A stretch of 64,000 nucleotides of DNA from assembly GCF_041102775.1 (NCBI RefSeq), contig NZ_JBGCUO010000001.1:62001-126000 (forward strand), read 5' to 3'. Shown in pieces: positions 52,647 through 60,655 of this stretch. This DNA is from Alcanivorax sp. REN37. GTDB lineage: Bacteria; Pseudomonadota; Gammaproteobacteria; Pseudomonadales; Alcanivoracaceae. Made by a program: the position numbers and the translations under genes. Numbering within the stretch: the stretch's first letter is position 1; every line of letters begins with the position of its first letter. The notes under the pieces were generated by a model, which was not told where the DNA came from, did not search any database, and saw nothing but the letters and a program-made list of their open reading frames with translations.

Positions 52647-52685
52647 AAGAAAAACGGGCCGATCCAATAAGGAGTCGGCCCGTTT
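52647..52685 (-). terminator. Terminator hairpin between dnaN and recF
   Basis: On the minus strand AAACGGGCCGA and TCGGCCCGTTT form an 11-bp perfect stem with a 12-base loop, followed by TTTTTCTTTT on exit (complement of 52645-52654). It begins 19 bases after the dnaN stop, so it should limit read-through from dnaA-dnaN into recF. Confidence 0.8.
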
Positions 52686-52703
52686 CATGTGCTGCACGCT
52701 GAA

Positions 52704-53807
52704 TCAGAGGCGCATCGGCATTACGACATACAAGGTGCCGGACGTGTTCGGATCCACTACTACTGCACTGCTATTGCTGTCGCCCAACTGCAGCTGCACT
52801 TCGGTACCGTGCAATGCGTTCAGTACATCAATCAGGTAACTGACGTTGAAGCCGATTTCCAACTCATCGCCCTGGAACGAAACAGACACTTCTTCTTCTG
52901 CTTCTTCCTGTTCCGGGTTATTGGCTTGGATACGCAACATGCCGTCGGACAACTGCAAGCGTACGCCACGGTATTTTTCGTTGGATAGGATCGCCACACG
53001 TCCCAATGCTTGACGCAGGGTTTCGCGATCTGCCGACACGCGACGCGGCGTGTCCTTCGGGATTACTCGTTCGTATTCCGGGAATTTCCCGTCCACCAAC
53101 TTGGTGGTAAAGGTGATATCGCCCACCACCAAACGCACGTGGTTCTTGCCCACCGTCAGCCGGATTGCCGTCGCGCCGTCGCCAAGTAAACGGGCCAGTT
53201 CCATCACCCCCTTACGCGGCACAATGACCTGCACTTCTTCACTGATACCGGCGACTTCGGCATCTGCCATAGCCAGACGGTGGCCGTCAGTAGCCACAGC
53301 CCGCAAACGGTTCTTGCCCAGCTCCAGCAACATACCGTTCAGGTAATAACGCACATCCTGCTGAGCCATGGAGAAGGCGGTATTGTCGATCAAACGGCGC
53401 AGCTGCTCCGGCTCGATCTCCAACGAGGCACCACCGACCTCCTCCTCCAGGCTGGGGAAGTCAGAAGCGGGCAGGGTGGACAATGTGAAGCGGCTGCGAC
53501 CGGAGCGGACCACCATGCGTTCACCATCAACCTCGAACCGGATCTCTGACTCAGCCGGCAGGCTTTTGCAGATATCCAGCAGCTTACGCGCCGGTACCGT
53601 GGTTTCCCCCAGCTGCTGGCCGTCACCTTCCAACGGTAGGCGAGCGACCAACTCGAGTTCCAGATCAGTACCGGTCAGCGATAGCCGCTGATCCGATACT
53701 TCGATCAGCACGTTCGCCAGTACCGGCAGGGTTTGTCGCCGCTCGACCACGCCGGCCACCTGCTGTAGTGGCTTGAGCAGCAACTCGCGGTTGATGGTGA
53801 ATCTCAT
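52704..53807 (-). CDS. dnaN: DNA polymerase III beta clamp
   Basis: The ring-shaped sliding clamp tethering DNA polymerase III. It has 367 residues, three repeated domains, beginning MRFTINRELLLKPLQQVAGVV and ending YVVMPMRL as in other clamps, where the C-terminal MRL residues line the partner-binding cleft. It lies 28 bases after dnaA and is probably cotranscribed with it. Confidence 0.97.
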   Translation of the reverse strand: MRFTINRELLLKPLQQVAGVVERRQTLPVLANVLIEVSDQRLSLTGTDLELELVARLPLEGDGQQLGETTVPARKLLDICKSLPAESEIRFEVDGERMVVRSGRSRFTLSTLPASDFPSLEEEVGGASLEIEPEQLRRLIDNTAFSMAQQDVRYYLNGMLLELGKNRLRAVATDGHRLAMADAEVAGISEEVQVIVPRKGVMELARLLGDGATAIRLTVGKNHVRLVVGDITFTTKLVDGKFPEYERVIPKDTPRRVSADRETLRQALGRVAILSNEKYRGVRLQLSDGMLRIQANNPEQEEAEEEVSVSFQGDELEIGFNVSYLIDVLNALHGTEVQLQLGDSNSSAVVVDPNTSGTLYVVMPMRL

Positions 53808-53835
53808 GTTTATGCCCCTACAAATAGTATGGTTT

Positions 53836-55236
53836 TCACGAGGTGAGACTACGCAGCAGATTCTGGTAGTCCTCTTCGATCTCCGTACTGCCTTCCCGCA
53901 GTTCCTTCACCTTGCGGCATGCGTGGAGCACCGTGGTGTGGTCACGGCCCCCGAAGGCATCACCGATCTCCGGCAAACTGTGGCTGGTCAGTTCCTTCGA
54001 CAACGCCATGGCAATCTGCCGTGGTCGCGCCACCGAGCGACTGCGCCGGGGCGACAGCAGATCGGCAATCTTGATCTTGTAGTACTCCGCCACCGTGCGT
54101 TGGATGTTATCCACACTGACCTGGCGCGCCTGGATGGCAAGCAGATCTCGCAACGCTTCCTTCACCAACGCCACATCCAGTGCCGCACCGGTGAAACGTA
54201 CGTGAGCGATCACTCTCTTCAGAGCACCTTCCAATTCACGCACGTTCGAGCGGATCCGCTGGGCAATGAAGAAGGCTGCGTCGTTGGGCAGCTCAATACG
54301 GGATTCTTCCGCCTTCTTCTTAAGAATCGCCACCCGGGTTTCGAGATCGGGCGGCTCCATCGGCTGCGACAGCCCCCAACCAAAACGGCTCTTGAGGCGT
54401 TCCTCAAGCCCATCAATTTCCTTGGGGAATTTATCGCAGGTGAGGATGATCTGTTGGCCGTTTTCAAGCAACGCGTTGAAGGTATGGAAAAACTCCTCCT
54501 GCGATTGCTCCTTGCCGGCAAAGAACTGGATGTCGTCAATCAACAACGCATCGAGCGAGCGATAGAAGCGCTTGAACTCGTTGATGGTCTTGTTACGCAG
54601 CGCCGAAATCATATCCGCGACGAAGCGTTCACTGTGCAGGTAGACCACTTTAGCGTTGGGATTGCGCTTGAGCATGCTATTACCCACCGCATGCATCAGG
54701 TGGGTTTTCCCCAGCCCCACGCCTCCATATAGAAGCAGCGGGTTGTACCCGTGGGTACCGGGATTCTCAGCCACCTGCTGAGCAGCCGCGGCCGCCATGC
54801 GGTTGGACTTTCCCTCAACGAAGTTCTCAAACAGGAACGAGGTATTGAGGTTGTGCCGGTGTTTGGCAACGGGGCCGGTTTCTTTCGCCGCCGGTGACGC
54901 AAACTGCTGACCTGGCGCGGCGACGACGGGCGCAGCGGTAGCCACTGGAGCGGGCGCCGCAGGAGCCGGTGTAGGCGTCGCTGCACGGGCTGCACCGACA
55001 CGCAACGTCAGGGTGGGTACCGGGCCGTCCTGAAGCTCCGCAAACAGCTCGCTGATGCGCTCCAGATACTTGTCCCGCACCCAATCGACGATGAAGCGGT
55101 TGGGGGCGAACAGCACCAGCTCCGCCCCCTCCTGAGCCACAGCAGCCTGGAGCGGGCGGATCCACATGGTGTACTGCTGTGAAGGCAGCTCGTCTTCCAG
55201 CCGCACCAAACAGCGTTGCCAAAGCTCTACCGACAC
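53836..55236 (-). CDS. dnaA: Chromosomal replication initiator DnaA
   Basis: Initiates replication at oriC by binding DnaA boxes and melting DNA. The GTG at 55236 ([19 protein letters not shown]) is chosen by homology and gives 466 residues; another in-frame GTG at 55245 would add three. Domain I is at about 1-85, and a variable alanine/proline-rich domain II at about 85-140. Domain III is the AAA+ ATPase with [10 protein letters not shown] and [12 protein letters not shown]. Domain IV, which binds DNA, contains [15 protein letters not shown] and [16 protein letters not shown]. It is divergent from rpmH across oriC. Confidence 0.98.
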   Translation of the reverse strand: MSVELWQRCLVRLEDELPSQQYTMWIRPLQAAVAQEGAELVLFAPNRFIVDWVRDKYLERISELFAELQDGPVPTLTLRVGAARAATPTPAPAAPAPVATAAPVVAAPGQQFASPAAKETGPVAKHRHNLNTSFLFENFVEGKSNRMAAAAAQQVAENPGTHGYNPLLLYGGVGLGKTHLMHAVGNSMLKRNPNAKVVYLHSERFVADMISALRNKTINEFKRFYRSLDALLIDDIQFFAGKEQSQEEFFHTFNALLENGQQIILTCDKFPKEIDGLEERLKSRFGWGLSQPMEPPDLETRVAILKKKAEESRIELPNDAAFFIAQRIRSNVRELEGALKRVIAHVRFTGAALDVALVKEALRDLLAIQARQVSVDNIQRTVAEYYKIKIADLLSPRRSRSVARPRQIAMALSKELTSHSLPEIGDAFGGRDHTTVLHACRKVKELREGSTEIEEDYQNLLRSLTS

Positions 55237-55303
55237 GCCCCGCACCGACCCCTGTTTTCAGAAACCTATAAGAAGGAGTGGATTCTAGCCGCGCCGCCGC
55301 GAT

Positions 55304-55312
55304 TTATCCACA
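55304..55312 (+). promoter_or_regulatory. DnaA box, perfect
   Basis: TTATCCACA, the consensus DnaA box. With the inverted box at 55332-55340 it forms a head-to-head pair just upstream of dnaA, which would also permit DnaA to regulate its own gene. Confidence 0.9.
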
Positions 55313-55331
55313 GGCAAATCCGGCCGCTGCC

Positions 55332-55340
55332 TGTGGATAA
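55332..55340 (-). promoter_or_regulatory. DnaA box, perfect
   Basis: TGTGGATAA on the plus strand, that is TTATCCACA on the minus strand. Confidence 0.9.
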
Positions 55341-55390
55341 CCTTGAGTGCAAGCAGGCGCACAACGTCGGTATAGCGTTGTGGACGGCGC

Positions 55391-55399
55391 ACTGGATAA
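55391..55399 (-). promoter_or_regulatory. DnaA box, weak
   Basis: Minus-strand TTATCCAGT matches the consensus at 7 of 9 positions. It is probably a low-affinity site. Confidence 0.45.
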
Positions 55400-55511
55400 C
55401 TTTCATCCCCAATTGATCCCCGGATATCCCCGGCTCCATCCCCGATCACCCACCGGCTTACGCACGCTTTAGTCACAGGCAAAGCATTTGATATATAAAG
55501 GGAAAAAACAC

Positions 55512-55520
55512 TTATCCACA
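55512..55520 (+). promoter_or_regulatory. DnaA box, perfect, adjoining the AT-rich region
   Basis: TTATCCACA between two AT-rich stretches. A GC-rich spacer (GGCGTCCCC) and a tandem 9-base repeat ACTATCAYC (55540-55557) follow on its right side. Confidence 0.9.
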
Positions 55521-55539
55521 GAAATTGGCGTCCCCTATT

Positions 55540-55557
55540 ACTATCACCACTATCATC
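55540..55557. repeat. Tandem 9-base repeat in oriC
   Basis: ACTATCACC followed directly by ACTATCATC. The complementary strand reads in GAT/TAG-like triplets and may correspond to DnaA-trio elements of a basal unwinding system. Confidence 0.4.
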
Positions 55558-55624
55558 AAAGAATTTAAAAAAGAGAATTATAAAGACTGTAGACCGCGCC
55601 CTGTTTCCTGCCTTGGATCATGCG

Positions 55625-55653
55625 TTGACACCGCAAAACCACTCCCCTACACT
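55625..55653 (+). promoter_or_regulatory. Sigma-70 promoter of rpmH
   Basis: TTGACA (55625-55630), 17 bases, TACACT (55648-55653). The rpmH ATG lies 43 bases downstream. This is the best sigma-70 match in the window. Confidence 0.8.
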
Positions 55654-55695
55654 TGCCGGCCTTCGATTGACCAGTCATCCCCTGGGGATACGAAC

Positions 55696-55830
55696 ATGAA
55701 ACGTACTTTTCAGCCGAGCGTAATCAAGCGCAAACGCGACCACGGTTTCCGTGCACGTATGGCCACCAAGAACGGCCGCGCCGTACTCAGCCGTCGTCGC
55801 GCCAAAGGTCGTAAGCGTCTGAGCGCCTGA
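55696..55830 (+). CDS. rpmH: 50S ribosomal protein L34
   Basis: A 44-residue, very basic ribosomal protein, beginning [20 protein letters not shown] and ending in [12 protein letters not shown], the full family sequence. It has its own near-consensus promoter and starts the rpmH-rnpA-yidC-mnmE series next to oriC. A strong hairpin after it probably lowers transcription into rnpA. Confidence 0.98.
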   Translation: MKRTFQPSVIKRKRDHGFRARMATKNGRAVLSRRRAKGRKRLSA

Positions 55831-55846
55831 TTACAGGCCAGACCTT

Positions 55847-56248
55847 TTGACACAGCGATACGCCAAAGATCCGGTGAACGACAGTTCACCGGATCTTTGT
55901 TTTCCGATCTCCGCCCGGCTGTTGACCAGTGCTGATTTCAAAGCAGTGTTCGACCAAGCCACAGTGAAGAGCGGCAGCCGCAACTTCCTGTTGTTGTCTC
56001 GCAAGAATGGCGAAGACTGCGCGCGGGTCGGCTTAGTGGTTGCTAAAAAACGCGCCCGGCGTGCGGTGGACCGTAACCGCGTTAAACGGGTAGCGCGAGA
56101 ATCCTTCCGTTTACGTCGCGCACAGATGCCTGCATTGGACATCGTTGTGCTATTGCGCGGCAATCTGCACGATCCCGCCCCGAATACACTGCGTTCCGAG
56201 CTTGATGAGCTCTGGGACAAGCTCCTTGCCAAGTGGAATCAGGCTTGA
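55847..56248 (+). CDS. rnpA: Ribonuclease P protein component
   Basis: The protein subunit of RNase P, which matures tRNA 5' ends. Family residues are the LLTSADFKAVF segment, the KKRARRAVDRNRVKRVARESFR basic helix with the RNR motif, and LDIVVLLRG. The start is uncertain: a TTG at 55847 (133 residues) or a GTG at 55874 (124 residues) are the only plausible in-frame options. Both lie at or before a 16-bp hairpin (55864-55899) that would hide the start in the mRNA. The usual yidD gene does not follow; yidC comes 42 bases later. Confidence 0.9.
   Translation: MTQRYAKDPVNDSSPDLCFPISARLLTSADFKAVFDQATVKSGSRNFLLLSRKNGEDCARVGLVVAKKRARRAVDRNRVKRVARESFRLRRAQMPALDIVVLLRGNLHDPAPNTLRSELDELWDKLLAKWNQA
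55864..55903 (+). terminator. Attenuator-like hairpin at the start of rnpA
   Basis: CAAAGATCCGGTGAAC and GTTCACCGGATCTTTG pair perfectly over 16 bp with loop GACA, followed by TTTT. It lies after rpmH and within the first codons of rnpA. An attenuator between rpmH and rnpA is known in Escherichia coli; here it also overlaps the possible rnpA start codon. Confidence 0.85.
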
Positions 56249-56290
56249 GACACTGCCGGCCGTTTTCCTGCCGCATGACAGTTTCTGGAT

Positions 56291-58042
56291 ATGGATCTTA
56301 AACGAGCGTTAATCCTCACTGCCATCGCGGTGGTGACCTACCTGATGATCCTTGCTTGGCAAAAGGATTATGGCCATCCGGCGTCCGCCAATGTGACGCA
56401 GGAACAGCCTGCGACCTTGGTGCCCGGTGATGTGCCCGATGCCGAGCTCAGCGCCCGCACCGATTCCGATGTGCCCGCTGCTGTGGAAAACAGCGATTCG
56501 CTGACTCCGGCAGTTGAAGCAGACATCGACGAACAGGCCACTACCGGTTCCGACCGCATTGTTCGCATCCGCACTGACGTGTTGGCACTGGAAATCGACC
56601 GCCTCGGCGGTGATATCGTGCGTGCTGCACTGCTGAATTACCCACGTTCTCTCGATGACAACGCGCAGCCGTTCGTGTTGCTGGAGCGCACCAGTGCCCG
56701 CCAATACGTGGCGCAAAGCGGTCTGGTCGGTGCCAACGGCACTGACACCGCTGAAGGTCGGCCGCTTTGGAATGTTTCCGCCCGCTCCTTCCGCCTTGGC
56801 GACAATGATTTCGAGCTGGATGTCGACCTAACCCTGACCCAGCCAGGCGGGGTGGAAATCATCAAGCGCTTCACGCTGGAGCGTGGCAGTTACTTGGTGC
56901 GTCAGTCGCACATCGTTCGTAACAACAGCAATGCGCCATGGCGCGGTGCTTTGTACGGCCAGATTAAGCGTGACGGGACCGATGATCCTGGCCGCGAAAG
57001 CGCTGGTTTCGCACCGCTGCCGACTTATCTCGGTGCGGCGTACTGGAGCGCTGAGAAGGCCTACAACAAGCTCAAGTTTTCCGATATGGAAGACAGCCGC
57101 AAGGCACTGAGTCTGAAGGAAACCGGTGGCTGGGTGGCAATGATCCAGCACTACTTCCTTAGTGCCTGGGTACCGGATAACACCCGCACCAACACCTTCA
57201 CCAGTGTGCACCGCAAGGTGGCTGGCACGGATGAGTACTTGCTGCGCTTTGTGTCGCCGTTGACTACGGTGGAGCCGGGCCAGGAAGGGGTGCTTTACGC
57301 TGAGTTCTACGCCGGCCCGAAAGAGCAGGACGTACTGGCCGGCATCAGCCCGGGTTTGGACATGACGGTGGATTATGGTCCGCTGTGGTTCATTTCTCAG
57401 CCGATCTTTGCCTTGCTGGTATTCCTGCAAAGCGGCCACATCAGCGTGTTTGGCAGCCAGTTTGATCTCGGTTTCGGGGTCGGCAACTGGGGTGTTGCGA
57501 TCATTCTGCTGACGCTGATCCTCAAGCTGCTGTTCTATAAGCTGTCCGCGGCCAGCTATCGCTCCATGGCGCGCATGCGCAAAGTAGCGCCCGAGATGCA
57601 GCGCATCCGCGAGCAGCACAAGGACGACCGCCAAAAGGCGTCCATGGAAATGATGAAGCTGTACCAGACCGAGAAGATCAATCCGCTTGGTGGCTGTTTG
57701 CCGATGCTGGTGCAGATGCCGGTGTTCATCTCGCTTTACTACGTACTGCTGGAATCGGTGGAGCTGCGCCAGGCGCCGTTCTTCCTCTGGATCCATGACC
57801 TGTCGGTGATGGACCCCTGGTTCGTGCTACCGCTGCTGATGGGGGCGTCGATGTGGTTCCAGATGCGTCTGAATCCGACGCCGCCGGATCCCACTCAGGC
57901 CCAGGTGATGAAGTGGATGCCGGTCATCTTTACCGTATTCTTCCTCTGGTTCCCGGCGGGTCTGGTGCTGTACTGGCTGACCAACAACTTGCTGTCTATC
58001 GCGCAGCAGTGGTTCATCACCCGCAAGATCGAGCGCGAATAA
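56291..58042 (+). CDS. yidC: Membrane protein insertase YidC
   Basis: Inserts and folds inner-membrane proteins, alone or with SecYEG. It has 583 residues, the long Gram-negative form. The first membrane segment is at about 6-22, followed by a large periplasmic beta-domain (about 70-350) and the conserved five-helix core at about 360-560 (SPGLDMTVDYGPLWFISQPIFAL, then GGCLPMLVQMPVFISLYYVLLE). The SD is weak. Coupled by position to rnpA without an intervening yidD. A terminator follows. Confidence 0.97.
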   Translation: MDLKRALILTAIAVVTYLMILAWQKDYGHPASANVTQEQPATLVPGDVPDAELSARTDSDVPAAVENSDSLTPAVEADIDEQATTGSDRIVRIRTDVLALEIDRLGGDIVRAALLNYPRSLDDNAQPFVLLERTSARQYVAQSGLVGANGTDTAEGRPLWNVSARSFRLGDNDFELDVDLTLTQPGGVEIIKRFTLERGSYLVRQSHIVRNNSNAPWRGALYGQIKRDGTDDPGRESAGFAPLPTYLGAAYWSAEKAYNKLKFSDMEDSRKALSLKETGGWVAMIQHYFLSAWVPDNTRTNTFTSVHRKVAGTDEYLLRFVSPLTTVEPGQEGVLYAEFYAGPKEQDVLAGISPGLDMTVDYGPLWFISQPIFALLVFLQSGHISVFGSQFDLGFGVGNWGVAIILLTLILKLLFYKLSAASYRSMARMRKVAPEMQRIREQHKDDRQKASMEMMKLYQTEKINPLGGCLPMLVQMPVFISLYYVLLESVELRQAPFFLWIHDLSVMDPWFVLPLLMGASMWFQMRLNPTPPDPTQAQVMKWMPVIFTVFFLWFPAGLVLYWLTNNLLSIAQQWFITRKIERE

Positions 58043-58061
58043 CTGACCTTCGCGCACTGAA

Positions 58062-58087
58062 AACGCCCGGCAATGCCGGGCGTTTTT
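58062..58087 (+). terminator. Terminator between yidC and mnmE
   Basis: AACGCCCGGC and GCCGGGCGTT form a 10-bp stem with loop AAT, followed by TTTTT. mnmE must then have its own promoter. Confidence 0.9.
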
Positions 58088-58118
58088 GTCTCTGGCCTCC
58101 ACCGCCTATACTGCCGCC

Positions 58119-59495
58119 ATGAATGCACTCACTCCTCAAGACACCATCGTTGCCATTGCCACCGCGCCGGGTCGTGGCGGTGTTGGTATCGTGCGCCTCT
58201 CCGGCGCCGACGCTCAGCGCATTGCCGCCGCGGTGCTGGCCCGACCCCGACCGCTGACACCGCGTTACGCACATTTTTCTGCATTCGTAGACGCCACCGG
58301 CGCAGTGATCGATGAAGGGTTGGTGCTCAGTTTCCCAGGCCCCCAATCCTTCACCGGCGAGGATGTGGTGGAACTGCAAGGCCATGGTGGCCCGGTGTTG
58401 CTTGACCAACTGGTGAAAGCCTGTGTCGCCCAAGGCGCGCGCCCCGCGCGCGCCGGCGAGTTTTCGCTGCGTGCTTTCCTCAACGACCGCATGGATCTGA
58501 CTCAGGCAGAAGCGATCGCTGACCTGATCGATGCTAATACGGTGTCCGCCGCCCGTGCTGCGATAGGTTCACTGCAGGGTGCCTTCTCGCGCGAGGTGAA
58601 CCAGTTGGTGGGCCAATTGGTGGACCTGCGTATATACGTCGAAGCCGCCATAGATTTTCCGGAAGAAGAAATCGACTTCCTGAGCGATGGACGGGTGGCA
58701 GGTGACCTATCGTCGCTGGTGGCGCAGGTCAACGCAGTGCTCACCACTGCCCGCCGTGGCAGCTTGCTGCAGGAGGGCCTGACGCTGGTGATTGCCGGCC
58801 GCCCCAATGCCGGTAAATCCTCATTGCTGAATGCGCTAGCGGGTGAAGAACGGGCGATTGTCACCGACATTGCCGGCACTACTCGGGATATTCTGCGTGA
58901 AACCATCCAGATCGACGGTCTGCCGATCAAGCTGGTGGACACCGCCGGCCTGCGTGAGTCAGAAGACGTGGTGGAGCAAGAAGGTATTCGCCGCGCTTGG
59001 CAAGCGATCGAGCAAGCAGACCGAATTTTGATTGTGGTCGATGCCTCGACTTTGGTGGATGGTGAGTTGCCACCACTGTCGGAGCTGTTGCCTTCCGCGC
59101 AGCAGGCGGTGGAAGCATTGCCGGTCCCGATCACATTAGTGCTAAACAAGATCGATCTGGCCACAGAAATGTCATCGGCGGAAGCGGATGTATTTTGTGT
59201 CTCGGCGCGTACTGGTCAGGGGCTGGACGCGTTGCGTGAACACCTAAAGCAAGTGGCCGGCTATCGCGATGACGCACAAAGTCCTTTCTCGGCACGCCGG
59301 CGCCATCTGATTGCTATCGAGCAGGCGCTGCAGGCGCTGCATCATGGTCAGCAGCAATTGCTGGGGCAGGCGGCGGGTGAGTTGCTGGCTGAGGATTTGC
59401 GTGATGCCCAGCGGGCGCTAGAGGAAATCACTGGTGCGTTCACGGCGGATGATTTGCTGGGGAAAATTTTTTCCAGTTTCTGCATCGGAAAATAA
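58119..59495 (+). CDS. mnmE: tRNA modification GTPase MnmE
   Basis: With MnmG it makes the 5-carboxymethylaminomethyl group on wobble U34 of certain tRNAs. The ATG at 58119 gives 458 residues. The N-terminal tetrahydrofolate-binding domain opens [20 protein letters not shown]. The inserted G domain contains [18 protein letters not shown] (G3) and NKID (G4). The C-terminus ends in CIGK, the functional C-x-G-K motif. Downstream is a convergent methyltransferase gene and a shared hairpin. Confidence 0.97.
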   Translation: MNALTPQDTIVAIATAPGRGGVGIVRLSGADAQRIAAAVLARPRPLTPRYAHFSAFVDATGAVIDEGLVLSFPGPQSFTGEDVVELQGHGGPVLLDQLVKACVAQGARPARAGEFSLRAFLNDRMDLTQAEAIADLIDANTVSAARAAIGSLQGAFSREVNQLVGQLVDLRIYVEAAIDFPEEEIDFLSDGRVAGDLSSLVAQVNAVLTTARRGSLLQEGLTLVIAGRPNAGKSSLLNALAGEERAIVTDIAGTTRDILRETIQIDGLPIKLVDTAGLRESEDVVEQEGIRRAWQAIEQADRILIVVDASTLVDGELPPLSELLPSAQQAVEALPVPITLVLNKIDLATEMSSAEADVFCVSARTGQGLDALREHLKQVAGYRDDAQSPFSARRRHLIAIEQALQALHHGQQQLLGQAAGELLAEDLRDAQRALEEITGAFTADDLLGKIFSSFCIGK

Positions 59496-59500
59496 ATTTT

Positions 59501-59530
59501 TTCTCTGGCCCGCTATTGCGGGCCAGAGAA
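59501..59530. terminator. Hairpin between mnmE and methyltransferase gene
   Basis: TTCTCTGGCCCGC and GCGGGCCAGAGAA form a 13-bp perfect stem with loop TATT between two convergent genes. There is a T-rich stretch before it on the plus strand but no clear T-run after it on either. Confidence 0.6.
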
Positions 59531-59540
59531 CCAAAACCAA

Positions 59541-60212
59541 TCACGCCGCTTGTTTCAGGTTTCCACGCCGATAACACAGCAACCGCCCTTTGAACGGCGC
59601 CACCTGATCTTCAGAAAACGCCATGCGTGTTTCGGTGACTTCAAACCCTAACTCTTCCAACCGCCGCGTCAGCCGGTTGCGGTAACCACGTCCCGGACAG
59701 GTGATCAGCACCTTGGCATCGTCTGCGGCGATGCGCCCAATCACATCGCCCACTAGCTCAGCGTGATTGCCTTCATAAAGAATGTCGCTGCCGACGATCA
59801 GGTCGAATTTTCCCACATTCAACGCTGTATCCGCCCACGGCAGGTCGAGGTAGGGAATCGGCGGCAGCTTGTTCAGGGCTGAGTTGTAATCGAGGAACGG
59901 TTCACTGAGCGGATGGTGGTCGCTGGCAGTGATGTCGGCTCCCCGCGATTGCAGCAGCAGACTTGGCAGACCGAGTCCGCAGCCGAGTTCAATGATGCGG
60001 CGGTTGTGGATATCGATGTGCTTTACCGCTTGCGCCAGCACCCGGCTGGCTGGCCATAGTTGACCGAACAGGCTCCAGCTGGCCGAGCAGATGCCGGCGT
60101 TGGCCGCCTCACCTTCGGGGTCGGCAAATTGCATGTGATCACTGAGTGCACGGATGCGGCAGTGGAAGGCACCCACTTGCACGTCGATTTTGCGGGTGTG
60201 GTAACCGGGCAT
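59541..60212 (-). CDS. Class I SAM-dependent methyltransferase (Methyltransf_16-like)
   Basis: A 223-residue protein with motif I ELGCGLGLPSLLLQSRGADI, an acidic motif after it (ASDHHPL), and FDLIVGSDILYEGNHAEL. The D-I-L-Y/E-style motif and GLGLPS pattern are those of lysine-methyltransferase-like proteins of the PF10294 type. The substrate is unknown, possibly a protein. It is convergent with mnmE; the 266 bases upstream (60213-60478) contain no other feature that I can support. Confidence 0.75.
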   Translation of the reverse strand: MPGYHTRKIDVQVGAFHCRIRALSDHMQFADPEGEAANAGICSASWSLFGQLWPASRVLAQAVKHIDIHNRRIIELGCGLGLPSLLLQSRGADITASDHHPLSEPFLDYNSALNKLPPIPYLDLPWADTALNVGKFDLIVGSDILYEGNHAELVGDVIGRIAADDAKVLITCPGRGYRNRLTRRLEELGFEVTETRMAFSEDQVAPFKGRLLCYRRGNLKQAA

Positions 60213-60478
60213 AATCCCTCCTGTCGTAATGACCTCGGGCGCCCTGGATGGCGGTGTAGAGCAGGTCGTATGTTCAACAACATACTGTTTTTAAAAGTTT
60301 TATCCACTGAGACTCATTTTACGGACCGCTCTCTGTGCCCTGCTGGCTGCAAAGCATCCACTTGCAGACGGTGCCGGCAGCGACTCAGCACGATGAATCG
60401 AAGCGTTATCCGTACGCCGCTGGAGGCCGTGGGAAAATCCATGCACACTGCATTTTTGCTACTGCTAACGGGTTTTCC

Positions 60479-60652
60479 ATGTCCAACGTCCTGCCGTTTC
60501 GCAAACCCCGCGCGCCCAAAAAGGGGCTATGCCAACACGGTTTTCACCGCTGGAAGGTGGTGAAGGAAACCGTGTTCGACACCAAAGAAGGTAAGTTGGT
60601 CACTCGGTTCCAATGCGAACGTTGCGGTAAAACCAAGGTGGAAGCTAAGTAA
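60479..60652 (+). CDS. Small conserved-looking zinc-ribbon-like protein
   Basis: A 57-residue protein starting MSNVLPFRKPRAPKKGLC. One cysteine and two histidines in CQHGFHRW plus a CERC pair in RFQCERCGKTK could coordinate zinc. It is very basic and looks cytosolic. Its ATG begins inside a longer open frame without conservation and no strong ribosome site is visible. It ends 4 bases before the convergent DUF2254 gene's stop. I do not recognise a specific family; it might be a small DNA- or RNA-binding protein. Confidence 0.55.
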   Translation: MSNVLPFRKPRAPKKGLCQHGFHRWKVVKETVFDTKEGKLVTRFQCERCGKTKVEAK

Positions 60653-60655
60653 CCC

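Larger units (their letters stand above)
55246..55695. other. oriC: Chromosomal replication origin oriC
   Basis: The roughly 450-base gap between divergent dnaA and rpmH contains three perfect DnaA boxes, one near-match and two AT-rich stretches (about 55484-55510 and 55558-55586) suited to melting. The flanking genes change strand here (dnaA-dnaN-recF-gyrB leftward, rpmH-rnpA-yidC-mnmE rightward). A -10-like TAGAAT for dnaA reads on the minus strand at 55287-55282. Origin function is inferred from this arrangement, which matches Pseudomonas origins between dnaA and rpmH. Confidence 0.88.

Noticed and set aside
56828-57796. 322-codon open frame antisense to yidC
   Set aside because: No motif, opposite a certain gene, histidine/glutamine-rich shadow composition.
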